Assembly: GCF_021653975.1 (NCBI RefSeq)
Contig: NZ_JAJKFK010000001.1
Coordinates: 124,001-188,000 of the forward strand
Direction of reading: 5' to 3'
Origin: Amycolatopsis sp. GM8
Lineage (GTDB): Bacteria; Actinomycetota; Actinomycetes; Mycobacteriales; Pseudonocardiaceae
DNA: 64,000 bases
Both the position numbers and the translations under genes were made by a program. This document shows positions 1-7,877 of the stretch, one piece after another. The notes below the pieces were generated by a model. The model was not told the DNA's origin. It was given only the letters and a program-made list of their open reading frames with translations, and did no database searches. The first letter of the stretch is position 1; every line of letters starts with the position of its first letter.

Positions 1-394
1 TGAAGATCCCGGTCAGGTTGGTGTCGATGATCGTCGACCACGACTCGTCCGACGTCTTCTCCACCGTCGAGAAGTCGACGATCCCGTGGTTGGCCAGCAG
101 GATGTCCAGCCGGCCGAACTCCGCGATCGTCCCTGCCACGGCGTCGTCGACCTGCGCGGTGTCCCGCGCGTCCATGACCACGCCCCGCGCCCGCACGCCC
201 AGCTCTTCGACGAGCTTGACGGTCTCCGCCAGCTGTTCTTCGGTCGCCATCGGGTAGCCGAGCACCGGCACGTCCGCGCAGCTGTCGGCGACCACGATGT
301 CCGCGCCCTCGGCGGCCAGCGCGAGCGCGTGCGCCCGCCCCTGGCCGCGCGCGCCGCCCGTGATGAACGCGACCCGCCCGTCGAGCTGTCCCAT
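1..394 (-). CDS. Mycofactocin-type short-chain dehydrogenase/reductase, 3' end outside the window
   Basis: This is the N-terminal 131 residues of an SDR; the C-terminal half lies beyond base 1. The protein starts MGQLDGRVAFITGGARGQGR, which holds the TGxxxGxG dinucleotide loop, and has the LLANHG motif near residue 107. After strand 2 it carries a long insertion containing YPMATEEQLAETV. In the family this insertion marks the mycofactocin-associated SDRs, whose tightly held NAD is re-oxidised by mycofactocin. ATG 394 is the first plausible start, about 28 bases downstream of the amidohydrolase stop, so the two genes are probably co-transcribed. The role as an alcohol dehydrogenase of the catabolic regulon is inferred. 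No active-site YxxxK is visible because of truncation. Confidence 0.8.
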   Translation of the reverse strand, partial: MGQLDGRVAFITGGARGQGRAHALALAAEGADIVVADSCADVPVLGYPMATEEQLAETVKLVEELGVRARGVVMDARDTAQVDDAVAGTIAEFGRLDILLANHGIVDFSTVEKTSDESWSTIIDTNLTGIF

Positions 395-422
395 TCCGGT
401 CCTTCCCTCCGTGCCGCGCCGC

Positions 423-1643
423 TCAGACGTCGATCTTGTACAGCTTGGCCGCGTTGTCCTGCACGATCTTGCGGATGATGTGCGGCGGCAGGCCGTAGAG
501 CTTCTCCTCCGACCGCTCGACCGGCGACGGGTAGAGGCTCGTCGGGTGCGGGAAGTCGGTCTCCCACAGGACGTTGTCCGCGCCGATGCGGTCCAGCAGC
601 GCGAGCGGGCCCGCGTCCTCGAACCAGAAGGTGCCGAAGACGCCCTTGCCGAACATCTCCTTCGCCGGCGGCAGCTCCGGGTCCGAACCGCCGGGGAACT
701 CCTCGCGGTACTCGTAGTCGATGCGCTCGAGGATGTAGGGGATCCAGCCGATGCCGGACTCCACGCTGACCCAGTTCAGCTTCGGGTACCGGATGAGCAC
801 GTCGGAGGCGCACAGGTTCGACACGAAGCGCGAGTTCGACAGCTCGGTCTGGATCGAGCGGACCGGCTTGGCCGCACGCTCGGGCAGCGACGGCCACGCG
901 GCGCCGCCCTGCTCGCCCTTCCAGTTCCGCGCGCCGATGTGGATGTTGATCGGCAGTTCGAGGTCGGAGAGCACCTCGTAGAGCGGGTACCAGTGCTCGG
1001 TGCCGAGGTCGGGCAGGCCGCCCTGGTGCGGCTCGCCGGCCATCAGCACGCCGGTGAGGCCGATGTCCTTGGCGCGCTTGGCCTCCGCGACCGACTGCTC
1101 GATGTCCCAGAACGGCAGCATGGCCTGTGGCAGCAGCCGCTCATCGCCTTCGGCCTGCCATTCGCGCATGGCGTCGTTGTAGATCTGGCAGATCACGTAG
1201 GACAGGTCCCGGTCCAGGTTCTGCACCATGGCCGGGGCGGCGAAGCCCATGATGTTGGGGTAGACGATCTGGGCGTAGACACCCATCTCGTCCATCAGCT
1301 CGACCCGCGGTTTGGCCTCGACGGCGGCGGCGTGGATCTCGTCCTTGCTGCCGCCGATCTGGCTCTTGTCGCGGTCGTACTCCTGCATGTCGGCGCCGTA
1401 GTACGGGATCTTCTCGCCGGCCTTGTTCACGAAGGCGATGCTGTTGTTCCTCGACAGCTTCTTGTCGCCGTCGACGAACCAGTAGCTCTGCCCATCGGTG
1501 TCAGTCCGCGTCTGGGGGACCCGGTCCGCGTACTTCGCCGGCGCCCGCGAGGTCCAGAGGTCCTCCGCCTCGGTGACGTGCGTGTCCGCGTCGATCAACT
1601 TGAGGCCTGCGAAGGGGCCACTCTGCCGCGGCTTGTAGGTCAT
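423..1643 (-). CDS. Amidohydrolase family protein (amidohydrolase_2, metal-dependent TIM barrel)
   Basis: The 406-residue protein has the usual length for cytosolic amidohydrolase_2 hydrolases/decarboxylases. The N-terminal motif LIDADTHVTE corresponds to the metal-binding DxH strand of the family. The C-terminal WETDFPHPTS has the conserved Asp of the last barrel strand. The segment VSVESGIGWIPYILERIDYEY is the signature stretch of the actinobacterial members. Members cleave C-N bonds or decarboxylate aromatic and enol acids; the substrate here is unknown. The gene is first in a minus-strand operon with the SDR downstream, and its promoter lies in the 138-bp divergent region that carries two copies of the GTCAAC-N6-GTTGAC palindrome. 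A second amidohydrolase (5470-6285) under the same palindrome suggests consecutive steps of one pathway. Confidence 0.85.
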   Translation of the reverse strand: MTYKPRQSGPFAGLKLIDADTHVTEAEDLWTSRAPAKYADRVPQTRTDTDGQSYWFVDGDKKLSRNNSIAFVNKAGEKIPYYGADMQEYDRDKSQIGGSKDEIHAAAVEAKPRVELMDEMGVYAQIVYPNIMGFAAPAMVQNLDRDLSYVICQIYNDAMREWQAEGDERLLPQAMLPFWDIEQSVAEAKRAKDIGLTGVLMAGEPHQGGLPDLGTEHWYPLYEVLSDLELPINIHIGARNWKGEQGGAAWPSLPERAAKPVRSIQTELSNSRFVSNLCASDVLIRYPKLNWVSVESGIGWIPYILERIDYEYREEFPGGSDPELPPAKEMFGKGVFGTFWFEDAGPLALLDRIGADNVLWETDFPHPTSLYPSPVERSEEKLYGLPPHIIRKIVQDNAAKLYKIDV

Positions 1644-1707
1644 CTGCCCGCCTTTCGACTACGGCGTCGGGGGTACCCGGATGACCGTGCCACCTGCGGC
1701 CCGACTT

Positions 1708-1749
1708 GTCAACATCAGTGTTTATCGCAGACTCAACGGCTCCGTTGAC
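1708..1749. promoter_or_regulatory. Two operator-like palindromes in the divergent amidohydrolase/PrpD promoter region
   Basis: Site one (1708-1725) reads GTCAAC-ATCAGT-GTTTAT, with one perfect half. Site two (1732-1749) reads CTCAAC-GGCTCC-GTTGAC, matching 11 of 12 arm positions of the consensus GTCAAC-N6-GTTGAC seen at 5389, 6348 and 12297. The centres are 24 bp apart, placing both on similar DNA faces. They lie between the start of the minus-strand amidohydrolase and the plus-strand PrpD gene, so they could govern both. Assignment to the TetR at 6422 is inferred. Confidence 0.7.
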
Positions 1750-1781
1750 ACCCGGGTCGCACGCGCCGTACGTTGACCTTC

Positions 1782-3437
1782 ATGAAGGTCGTGATCGACG
1801 GGTCCGCGGCGAGCGTCGCGGTGGCCGATGCGGAAAATCTCCAGGGTCTGAGCGTCGAACTGCGGGACGTGACCCCCGAGCGGGCGGGCGAGCTGCTCGG
1901 CGACTGGGGGCGCGTCGACGGCGACCACGTCTGGCTCGACATCGCCACCCTGAAGGCGAAATGCCCCTTCCCCCGCAGCGCCGAATGGGACGAGCAGTTC
2001 GCCGGCGCGATGGCGTACGCCGGAAAGAAGGGCTGGACCGACGTGACCGGCACCCGGGTGCGCGCCCACATCGAAAAACGGCGCGGGCTGATGGTCACCC
2101 GCGAGCTGGCCGCGTTCGTCCACGACGCCCCGGAAGCCACGTCCCCCCGTGCTGTCGAAGTCGCGAAACAGGCCGTACTCGACCTGTTCGGCGTGACCGT
2201 CGCCGGCGCCTCCGAAGAGGCCGGGAAGCTCGCGCTGGCCTACGCCCGCTCGCAGGGCGGTGCCGGCACGGCAGCCGTCCTGGGCGGCGGCGTCCGGCTC
2301 ACCCCGGCGCTGGCGGCGCTCGCGAACGGGACCGCGGGGCACGCGCTCGACTACGACGACATCGGGCTCGGCGCTGGGCACATCAGCGTAGCGATCCTGC
2401 CGGCGGTGTGGGCACTGGCCGAGGACACCGGGGCGGACGGAGCCGCGTTCATCGACGCGCTGGTCGTCGCCTACGAGGTGGCGCACCGGCTGACCACGAT
2501 GTACCCCGACACGCGGCTCGGGCCGTACGCGGCGGGGTATCACAAGCCGTCGGTGTATTCGAGTCTCGGCGCTGCAGCGGGTTGCGCGCGGCTGCTCGGG
2601 CTGCCGGCCGAGGAGACCGCGCACGCGCTCGGGATCGCCGCGTCGCAGGCGGGCGGGCTGCGCGCGAACTTCGGCACCATGACCAAACCGCTGCACGCCG
2701 GGATCGCGAACCGCACCGGGATCGAGGCGGCACTGCTGGCGCGGTCCGGGTTCACCGCGAGCCAGGAGATCCTGGAGCAGCGGTTCGGCTGGCACGACGT
2801 GATTTGCCGCGGCGAGGGCGATCTCGACGTGGTCCTCGACGGGCTCGCCGAGACGGGCAGCACGCGGCCGTACGCGATCGAGGAAGGGCTCATCTTCAAG
2901 GGATATCCCTGTTGCGGGGCCAACCACTGCGCGATCGGCGGCATGGTCGGGCTGCTGCGCGAAACCGGGCTGACGGAGCCGGACATCGCGGAGGTCGACG
3001 TGTGGATCGAGCGGCGGAACCTCGAAGACGTGCTGGTGTACCCGTGGGCGCGCACGCCGCTGGAGGGGAAGTTCTCGCTGGCGTACAACGTGGCGGCCGC
3101 GATGGTCGACGGCGCGGTCACGGTGGACACCTTCACCGAGCCCGCCCGCGAGCGGCTCACGGCGTACCGGGACAAGGTGCGCGTGCACGCGACCCCGGAC
3201 CTACCGGCGGACGGCGCGCGCATCCGCGTGGTGACCCACGACGGCCGGACGGTCGAGAAGGAGCAACTGGTGGTGCGCGGCAGCCTCCGCGACCCGATGA
3301 CGTGGGCAGACCTGACGGAGAAGTTCCACGGCAACCTGCGCGGCCGGGTGGCCGGGGACGAAGACGTCGCGGCGGCGATCGCGGATCTGGAGCACTGCGC
3401 GAAGCTGACGGCGGTGACGGAGCCCCTGGTGGGGTGA
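1782..3437 (+). CDS. MmgE/PrpD family protein with an extra N-terminal domain
   Basis: The 551-residue protein has two parts. Residues about 105-551 are an MmgE/PrpD (2-methylcitrate dehydratase-like) protein with the motif GTAGHALDYDD and a C-terminal lid. This family is known for dehydratases such as PrpD and cis-aconitate decarboxylase. Residues 1-about 100 are an unrecognised domain, with motifs VELRDVTPERAGELLGDWG and WLDIATLKAKCP, that the usual 450-residue members lack. ATG 1782 was chosen over the in-frame TTG 1773 because no Shine-Dalgarno is visible and a TACGTT -10-like hexamer ends 7 bases upstream, suggesting a leaderless transcript. The gene is divergent from the amidohydrolase and ends at a shared terminator with the enoyl-CoA hydratase. 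The substrate is unknown. Confidence 0.85.
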   Translation: MKVVIDGSAASVAVADAENLQGLSVELRDVTPERAGELLGDWGRVDGDHVWLDIATLKAKCPFPRSAEWDEQFAGAMAYAGKKGWTDVTGTRVRAHIEKRRGLMVTRELAAFVHDAPEATSPRAVEVAKQAVLDLFGVTVAGASEEAGKLALAYARSQGGAGTAAVLGGGVRLTPALAALANGTAGHALDYDDIGLGAGHISVAILPAVWALAEDTGADGAAFIDALVVAYEVAHRLTTMYPDTRLGPYAAGYHKPSVYSSLGAAAGCARLLGLPAEETAHALGIAASQAGGLRANFGTMTKPLHAGIANRTGIEAALLARSGFTASQEILEQRFGWHDVICRGEGDLDVVLDGLAETGSTRPYAIEEGLIFKGYPCCGANHCAIGGMVGLLRETGLTEPDIAEVDVWIERRNLEDVLVYPWARTPLEGKFSLAYNVAAAMVDGAVTVDTFTEPARERLTAYRDKVRVHATPDLPADGARIRVVTHDGRTVEKEQLVVRGSLRDPMTWADLTEKFHGNLRGRVAGDEDVAAAIADLEHCAKLTAVTEPLVG

Positions 3438-3452
3438 GTGGGTGGTGGAAGA

Positions 3453-3485
3453 GGGGCCCGCGCCGTGCTGACGCGGGCCCCTTTT
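3453..3485. terminator. Bidirectional intrinsic terminator between convergent genes
   Basis: A perfect 10-bp GC stem (GGGGCCCGCG / CGCGGGCCCC) with a 9-base loop is followed by TTTT on the plus strand. It fills the 46-bp gap between the PrpD stop (3437) and the stop codon of the minus-strand enoyl-CoA hydratase, whose TAA overlaps the T tract. Confidence 0.85.
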
Positions 3486-4170
3486 ACCGTCCTGCGGCCA
3501 CTTCCGCGGCCAGCTTCAACCGCTCGGCCAGATCCGGCCGCGCCATCCGCCGCACCAAACGCCGCGTCGCCGCCAGTGCCCGGTAATCCCCATCCACCAG
3601 GTCCGCGACCCGCCGCTCGACGACGGCATCCAGCTGGGCGCGCGGAACCACCGCCGTGAACAGGCCCACGGCTTCGTCGGCGTCGAAACGCCTTCCTGTC
3701 AACAGGAAGTCCAGCGCCGCCGTCGGGCCCAGGCGGCCCACGCACGCCGCGGCGGCCGGGCCGGCCACCAGGCCGAAGCGCACCTCCGGCAGGCCGAAGA
3801 AACCGTCCGCGGTCGCGACGGAGATGTCCGCCGCGGCCGCGATCGCCAGGCCTGCCCCGTAAGCCGCGCCGTTGACGCGGGCGACCACCGGTACCGGCGA
3901 GGCCTCGATCCGCTCCAGGATCGAGGCCAGCAGCGAGGTCGCCGCGGCGACCGCCGCCGGATCGTCCAGTTCGGACCGGTCCGCGCCCGACGAGAACGTC
4001 GTGCCCGCGCCGGTGAACACGACCACGCGCACGCCGGCATCCTCCGCGACCCCGGCCAGCGCACGGTCGAGGTCGGCCAGCACGGTCGAGCCGAGCGCGT
4101 TGCGGGTCGGGGCGTCGTCGAACGTGAACGTGACGACACCCCGCGCGTCCCGGGTGCGACTCAGACCCAC
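3484..4170 (-). CDS. Enoyl-CoA hydratase/isomerase family protein
   Basis: This 228-residue crotonase-fold protein is somewhat shorter than the usual 255-270 residues, mostly at the C-terminus. Recognisable blocks are TFDDAPTRNALG near the N-terminus, FSSGADRSEL (first oxyanion-hole segment), and VNGAAYGAGLAIAAAADI (second oxyanion-hole segment). The position that holds catalytic Glu in classical hydratases is in FGLPEVRFGLV. The GTG start at 4170 lies inside the last codons of the upstream LLM gene (10-bp overlap), which implies translational coupling. It would act on a CoA thioester made by the ligase of the neighbouring operon; hydratase versus isomerase cannot be decided. Confidence 0.8.
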   Translation of the reverse strand: MGLSRTRDARGVVTFTFDDAPTRNALGSTVLADLDRALAGVAEDAGVRVVVFTGAGTTFSSGADRSELDDPAAVAAATSLLASILERIEASPVPVVARVNGAAYGAGLAIAAAADISVATADGFFGLPEVRFGLVAGPAAAACVGRLGPTAALDFLLTGRRFDADEAVGLFTAVVPRAQLDAVVERRVADLVDGDYRALAATRRLVRRMARPDLAERLKLAAEVAAGR

Positions 4171-5315
4171 GTGCCTTCCGCATCCTTCTCCGCGAACCGC
4201 GGGATGACCTTCTCGGCGAACGCGTGCAGCGTCTCCTCGTTCTCCTCCGGGTCGAGGTGCCCCTGGCCGAACTGCAGCCACATCTCGTTGAAGCCCAGCT
4301 TCTCGTGCGCGTGCTCGATCTGGCGCGAAACCTCGTCGACGTCGCCGATCAGGCAGTTCGCGTAACCCTGGCCGAAGGGCAGGAAGAAGGTGTTCCAGTA
4401 CCAGTCGTGCTCTTCCTTGATGCGCTCACGCTGCTTCGGGTTGGCGCTCAGCATCAGCACGCCGCCCCAGGCCGCCGCGTCCTCGCGCTTGACGTCGCGC
4501 CCCGCCTCGCCGGCGGTCTTGAGGTAACGGCTCCACAGCGCCTCGCAGAAGTCCATCTGGTTGGCCATCACGATCGGCTTGCCGCCCTCGCGGGCCCACA
4601 TGTCGATCGTGCGCATGCTGTGCGCGAACGCGCCGTAGAGCGGCGGGTGCGGGTCCTGATAGCAGCGCGGCGCGATGCCGATCTCGTGCACCATGCCGTC
4701 CTCGCCCATGCCGGCACCGAACTTCTCGTACGCCGGGTGCCCGGTCAGGCCGCCCGCGGGCGGGAACTGCCAGTACTTGCCCTTGTGGCTGAAGGTCGAG
4801 TTCAGCCACGCCTTCTTGACGATCTGCACCGACTCTTCGAAGATCTCGCGGTTCATGTTGTCGATGTCGTCGCGGCTCTTCGCCAGCTCCGGCGTCGTCG
4901 CGTTGACGCCCGGCACGGCGCCGTACGAACCGACCCACCGGCTCTGGTAGCCGCGGGTGAAGCCGACGTTGAGGCGGCCCTTCAGCATGTGGTCCAGCGT
5001 CGCGATCTCCTCGGCGGCGCGGACCGGGTTGTGCGTCGTGAGGACGTAACCCAGGGTCGAGACGCGCATGCGCTTCGAGTGCAGCCCCACGAACAGGCTG
5101 AACATGCCCGGGTGGTTGGTGATCTCGAAACCCTCGATCTGCAGGTGGTGCTCATTGTGCCCGTAGCTCGCGTAGCCGAGCTCGTCGGCCAGCCTGATGT
5201 AGCCCCGGATCTCTTCGAGATAGCGCTGGTACAGCTCCTTGTTCTGACCGGCCATCCCCTGCTCGATCTCGGTCTTGCGCCCGATCATGCCCGGCTGGAT
5301 CAAATGGAACTTCAT
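4161..5315 (-). CDS. LLM class flavin-dependent oxidoreductase (bacterial luciferase-like)
   Basis: The 384-residue TIM-barrel flavoprotein is of the luciferase-like monooxygenase superfamily, which uses FMNH2 or F420 to oxidise C-C or C-N bonds. Seen are the N-terminal strand KFHLIQPG, YGHNEHHLQIEGF (the EHH motif of the active site), LKGRLNVGFTRGYQ and PHPPLYGAFAHS. ATG 5315 is preceded by GGAGG at the right spacing (TTG 5321 is weaker). It heads a two-gene operon with the enoyl-CoA hydratase and is divergent from the second amidohydrolase, sharing a promoter region with several GTCAAC-type palindromes. A second LLM protein of the regulon is at 11149-12225; the two may act together or on successive intermediates. 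Confidence 0.85.
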   Translation of the reverse strand: MKFHLIQPGMIGRKTEIEQGMAGQNKELYQRYLEEIRGYIRLADELGYASYGHNEHHLQIEGFEITNHPGMFSLFVGLHSKRMRVSTLGYVLTTHNPVRAAEEIATLDHMLKGRLNVGFTRGYQSRWVGSYGAVPGVNATTPELAKSRDDIDNMNREIFEESVQIVKKAWLNSTFSHKGKYWQFPPAGGLTGHPAYEKFGAGMGEDGMVHEIGIAPRCYQDPHPPLYGAFAHSMRTIDMWAREGGKPIVMANQMDFCEALWSRYLKTAGEAGRDVKREDAAAWGGVLMLSANPKQRERIKEEHDWYWNTFFLPFGQGYANCLIGDVDEVSRQIEHAHEKLGFNEMWLQFGQGHLDPEENEETLHAFAEKVIPRFAEKDAEGTWV

Positions 5316-5388
5316 GGACAACCTCCATCGAGGGAAAAGCCTTCACAAACCCGTTCGCGTTCGCAGCATCCCGCAGCGGCCGCAAGCT

Positions 5389-5462
5389 GTCAACTCGTGT
5401 GTTGACAACTTCTGTCGCCACTACACACGAGCGTTGACCCGCTCGTCAACTCGGACGTAGAC
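5389..5462. promoter_or_regulatory. Cluster of operator palindromes between divergent LLM and amidohydrolase genes
   Basis: A perfect GTCAAC-TCGTGT-GTTGAC lies at 5389-5406. A close copy GTCAAC-TCGGAC-GTAGAC lies at 5445-5462 and overlaps the TAGACT hexamer (5458-5463) that looks like the -10 of the amidohydrolase gene. A degenerate third copy with one perfect GTTGAC half lies at 5421-5438. Overlap with the -10 fits a repressor that responds to a pathway metabolite. Confidence 0.75.
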
Positions 5463-5469
5463 TCCACTG

Positions 5470-6285
5470 GTGTTCGACCTTCCCGAAGGCGTCGTCGACG
5501 CCTGGATCAACCCGAACATCTTTCCACCACAGGACGAGACCGACGTCTCGTATCTGTTCCCCGGATTGCGGGAACGGCTCGAGCAGGGCACCTCGCTCGC
5601 ACAGCTGGTGGACGAGATGGACGAGGCCGGCGTCAGCAAGGGCATCCTCTGTTCCGGCTATGCCGGCGAGGGCGACCGCGAATGGTGCACCGCCGCGCGC
5701 GACAAGTTCCCCGAGCGGTTCGGCCTTTCCCACGTGGTCGACCCGCGCGAGGGCATGTGCGCGGTCCGCCTCGTCGACAGCCTGGTGCGCGACGGGCACG
5801 TGCTGATCCGCATGCTGGGCCTGCAGACGCGGCTCTACTACAACGACCCGGCGCTGTACCCGGTGTACGCCAAATGCGCCGAACTCGCCGTGCCGGTCGG
5901 GCTCAACGTGGGCTTCCCCGGACCGCGCGTGCCGAGCAAGTACCAGGACCCGATGGCGGTCGACGACGTCGCCGAGTTCTTCCCCGAGCTGCAGATCGTG
6001 CTGCAGCACGGCGGCGAACCGTGGGTCGACGTGTGCGTGAAGCTGATGGTCAAATGGCCTGCGATCAGCTGGATGAGCTCCGCGATCGCGCCGAAGCACA
6101 TCCCCGAGGCGATCATCCGCTACGCCAACACGCGTGGCGCCGACCGGGTGATGTTCGCGAGCGACTACCCGCTGCTGACCCACGAGCGGTGCCTGCGGGA
6201 AGCGCGCGCGCTGCCGTGGCGCGATCAGGAGAAGTTCACGAAGTTCGTGTCCGGCAACGCCCAGCGGCTGTTCTTCGGCGCATGA
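5470..6285 (+). CDS. Amidohydrolase family protein, short form
   Basis: The 271-residue amidohydrolase_2 protein starts FDLPEGVVDAWINPN. In this subgroup the first metal motif is DAWxN rather than DxH, so metal binding may be altered. Other blocks are QHGGEPWVDVCVKL (a conserved His at the end of a strand) and MFASDYPLLTHER (the terminal Asp strand). GTG 5470 has no Shine-Dalgarno, but a TAGACT hexamer ends 6 bases before it, so the mRNA is probably leaderless. It opens a plus-strand set with the TetR gene and an SDR. It differs from the 406-residue amidohydrolase at 423-1643 and probably performs a different hydrolysis or decarboxylation in the same pathway. Confidence 0.8.
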   Translation: MFDLPEGVVDAWINPNIFPPQDETDVSYLFPGLRERLEQGTSLAQLVDEMDEAGVSKGILCSGYAGEGDREWCTAARDKFPERFGLSHVVDPREGMCAVRLVDSLVRDGHVLIRMLGLQTRLYYNDPALYPVYAKCAELAVPVGLNVGFPGPRVPSKYQDPMAVDDVAEFFPELQIVLQHGGEPWVDVCVKLMVKWPAISWMSSAIAPKHIPEAIIRYANTRGADRVMFASDYPLLTHERCLREARALPWRDQEKFTKFVSGNAQRLFFGA

Positions 6286-6347
6286 GCGCCATCTCACAGC
6301 GGCGTTGACCGGGCGCCCCATGGCGGGTGGTGATACTTTTGCGATTG

Positions 6348-6365
6348 GTCAACGCTGGCGTTGCC
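6348..6365. promoter_or_regulatory. Operator-like palindrome upstream of the TetR gene
   Basis: The site reads GTCAAC-GCTGGC-GTTGCC, 11 of 12 arm positions of the local consensus, 56 bases before the TetR start codon. A lone GTTGAC half with a poor partner lies at 6304-6309. The position fits autoregulation. Confidence 0.7.
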
Positions 6366-6421
6366 GAAGCCCGCCGGCCACTCCGCGCGGGCCGCGAAGT
6401 TCATCACGGAGGCATGGGCAC

Positions 6422-7063
6422 ATGACCGTAAGCGGGATCGAGGCGCGCCGCAAGGCGGCGCTCGAGGACGGCAACGAAAGCTACCTGGCGCGCCGGGACG
6501 AGATCATCCGCGCCGCCGCGCACGTCTTCCGCGAGCGCGGGGTCGAGGCCACTACGCTCCGGGACATCGCCGAGGCGACGAACACCGACCGCGCGTCGCT
6601 GTACTACTACGTCAGCAGCAAGGAGGAGGTGCTCCGCGAGATCGTCCGGCAGGCGCTCGGGCGGGACATCGCCGCCGCCGAGAAGGTCCGCCGCAGGCGC
6701 GCCGCGACCCCGGACAAGGTCCGCGCGCTCATCGAGGCGATGGTCACATCCTATGCGGACAACTACCCGCACATGAACGTCTACATCGAGGACCTGCGCC
6801 GGATCTCGCGCCAGGGCGGCGAATGGGCGGAGGACATCATGACCCGCACCCGCCGCTACGAGTCGGTGGTCCACTCGATCCTCGAGCAGGGCCGCGCCGA
6901 CGGCTCGCTGCGCACGGACGTCCGCGTGGAGATCGCCGCCCTCGCCCTGTTCGGCATGGTCAACTGGATGCACCGCTGGTACCACCCCGGCGCCACCTGG
7001 GCGCCCCGCGAGATCGCGGACACCTACGCCAAGATCTTCCTGCAGGGCTACGGCACCGGGTGA
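6422..7063 (+). CDS. TetR family transcriptional regulator, likely repressor of the GTCAAC regulon
   Basis: The 213-residue TetR protein has its DNA-binding domain at about residues 22-70: an REIIRAAAHVF-like helix 1 (seen as DEIIRAAAHVFRERG), then TTLRDIAEATNTDRASLYYYVSSKEEVL, the typical helix-turn-helix with the Tyr-Tyr-Tyr end. The C-terminal ligand domain contains HPGATW and resembles the TetR_C group found with fatty-acyl or steroid regulons. ATG 6422 follows GGAGG. It is the only regulator in the first 12 kb, it has a copy of the palindrome in front of it, and the other copies flank catabolic genes, so it is the best candidate to bind them. The effector is probably a CoA thioester or pathway intermediate (inference). 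Confidence 0.85.
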   Translation: MTVSGIEARRKAALEDGNESYLARRDEIIRAAAHVFRERGVEATTLRDIAEATNTDRASLYYYVSSKEEVLREIVRQALGRDIAAAEKVRRRRAATPDKVRALIEAMVTSYADNYPHMNVYIEDLRRISRQGGEWAEDIMTRTRRYESVVHSILEQGRADGSLRTDVRVEIAALALFGMVNWMHRWYHPGATWAPREIADTYAKIFLQGYGTG

Positions 7064-7094
7064 TTCCGCCCGGAAGTCAAGGAGAAAGCACGTC

Positions 7095-7856
7095 ATGGAT
7101 CCCCTGCGAGCGTTCCGCCTCGACGGCCGCGTCGTGATCGTCACCGGCGCGACCTCCGGGCTGGGGCTCGGGTTCGCCCGCGCCGTCACCGCGGTCGGCG
7201 GTTCGGTCGTGCTGGCCGGGCGCCGTAAGGACCGGCTCACCGACATCGAGGGCAAGCTGGCCGCCGGCGGGGCGCGGGTCGCCTCGCAGCAGACCGACGT
7301 GGCCGATCCGGACGAATGCCGGCGCCTGGTCGACTTCGCGATGGCCGAGTTCGGCCGGGTCGACGGGCTGGTGAACAACGCGGGCGTCGGCGAGTCCATG
7401 CCCGCTTCCCGTGCCACGCCGGAACATTTCCGCGGCGTGATCGACATCAATCTGGGCGGCGTGTTCTGGATGGCGCAGGCCTGCGCGAAGGTGATGCGGC
7501 CCGGTTCGTCGATCGTGAACGTGTCCAGCGTGCTGGGCCTGATCGCGCCGCGTTTCCCGCAGGCGGCGTATGCGGCGAGCAAGGCCGGGGTGATCGGCCT
7601 GACCCGCGACCTCGCGCAGCAGTGGTCCGGCCGCAAGGGCATCCGCGTCAACGCGCTCTGCCCCGGCTACTTCCGCACCGAGATGACCGAGGACGGCGTG
7701 CGAGAACTCGCGCAGAACGTCCAGGCGAACAGCATGATGGGCCGGTTCGGCACCCAGGAAGAGCTCGACCCGGCCCTGATCTACCTGCTCGGCAGCGGTT
7801 CGTCGTACACGACCGGCACGACGCTCGTCGTCGACGGGGGCATGGTCGCGCTCTGA
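7095..7856 (+). CDS. SDR family oxidoreductase
   Basis: This 253-residue classical SDR has the NAD(P) loop TGATSGLGLGF, VNNAGVG, the catalytic Ser in VNVSSVLGL and the YAASKAG catalytic Tyr/Lys pair, then LCPGYFRTEM after the active site. The strand-2 end LAGRRKDRL has Arg residues that favour NADPH. AAGGAG lies 8-10 bases before ATG 7095, and the gap to the TetR gene is 31 bp, so it is probably in the same transcript. It likely interconverts an alcohol and a ketone in the degradative route. Confidence 0.85.
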   Translation: MDPLRAFRLDGRVVIVTGATSGLGLGFARAVTAVGGSVVLAGRRKDRLTDIEGKLAAGGARVASQQTDVADPDECRRLVDFAMAEFGRVDGLVNNAGVGESMPASRATPEHFRGVIDINLGGVFWMAQACAKVMRPGSSIVNVSSVLGLIAPRFPQAAYAASKAGVIGLTRDLAQQWSGRKGIRVNALCPGYFRTEMTEDGVRELAQNVQANSMMGRFGTQEELDPALIYLLGSGSSYTTGTTLVVDGGMVAL

Positions 7857-7877
7857 AACACGAAACCGGCCGGTGCG

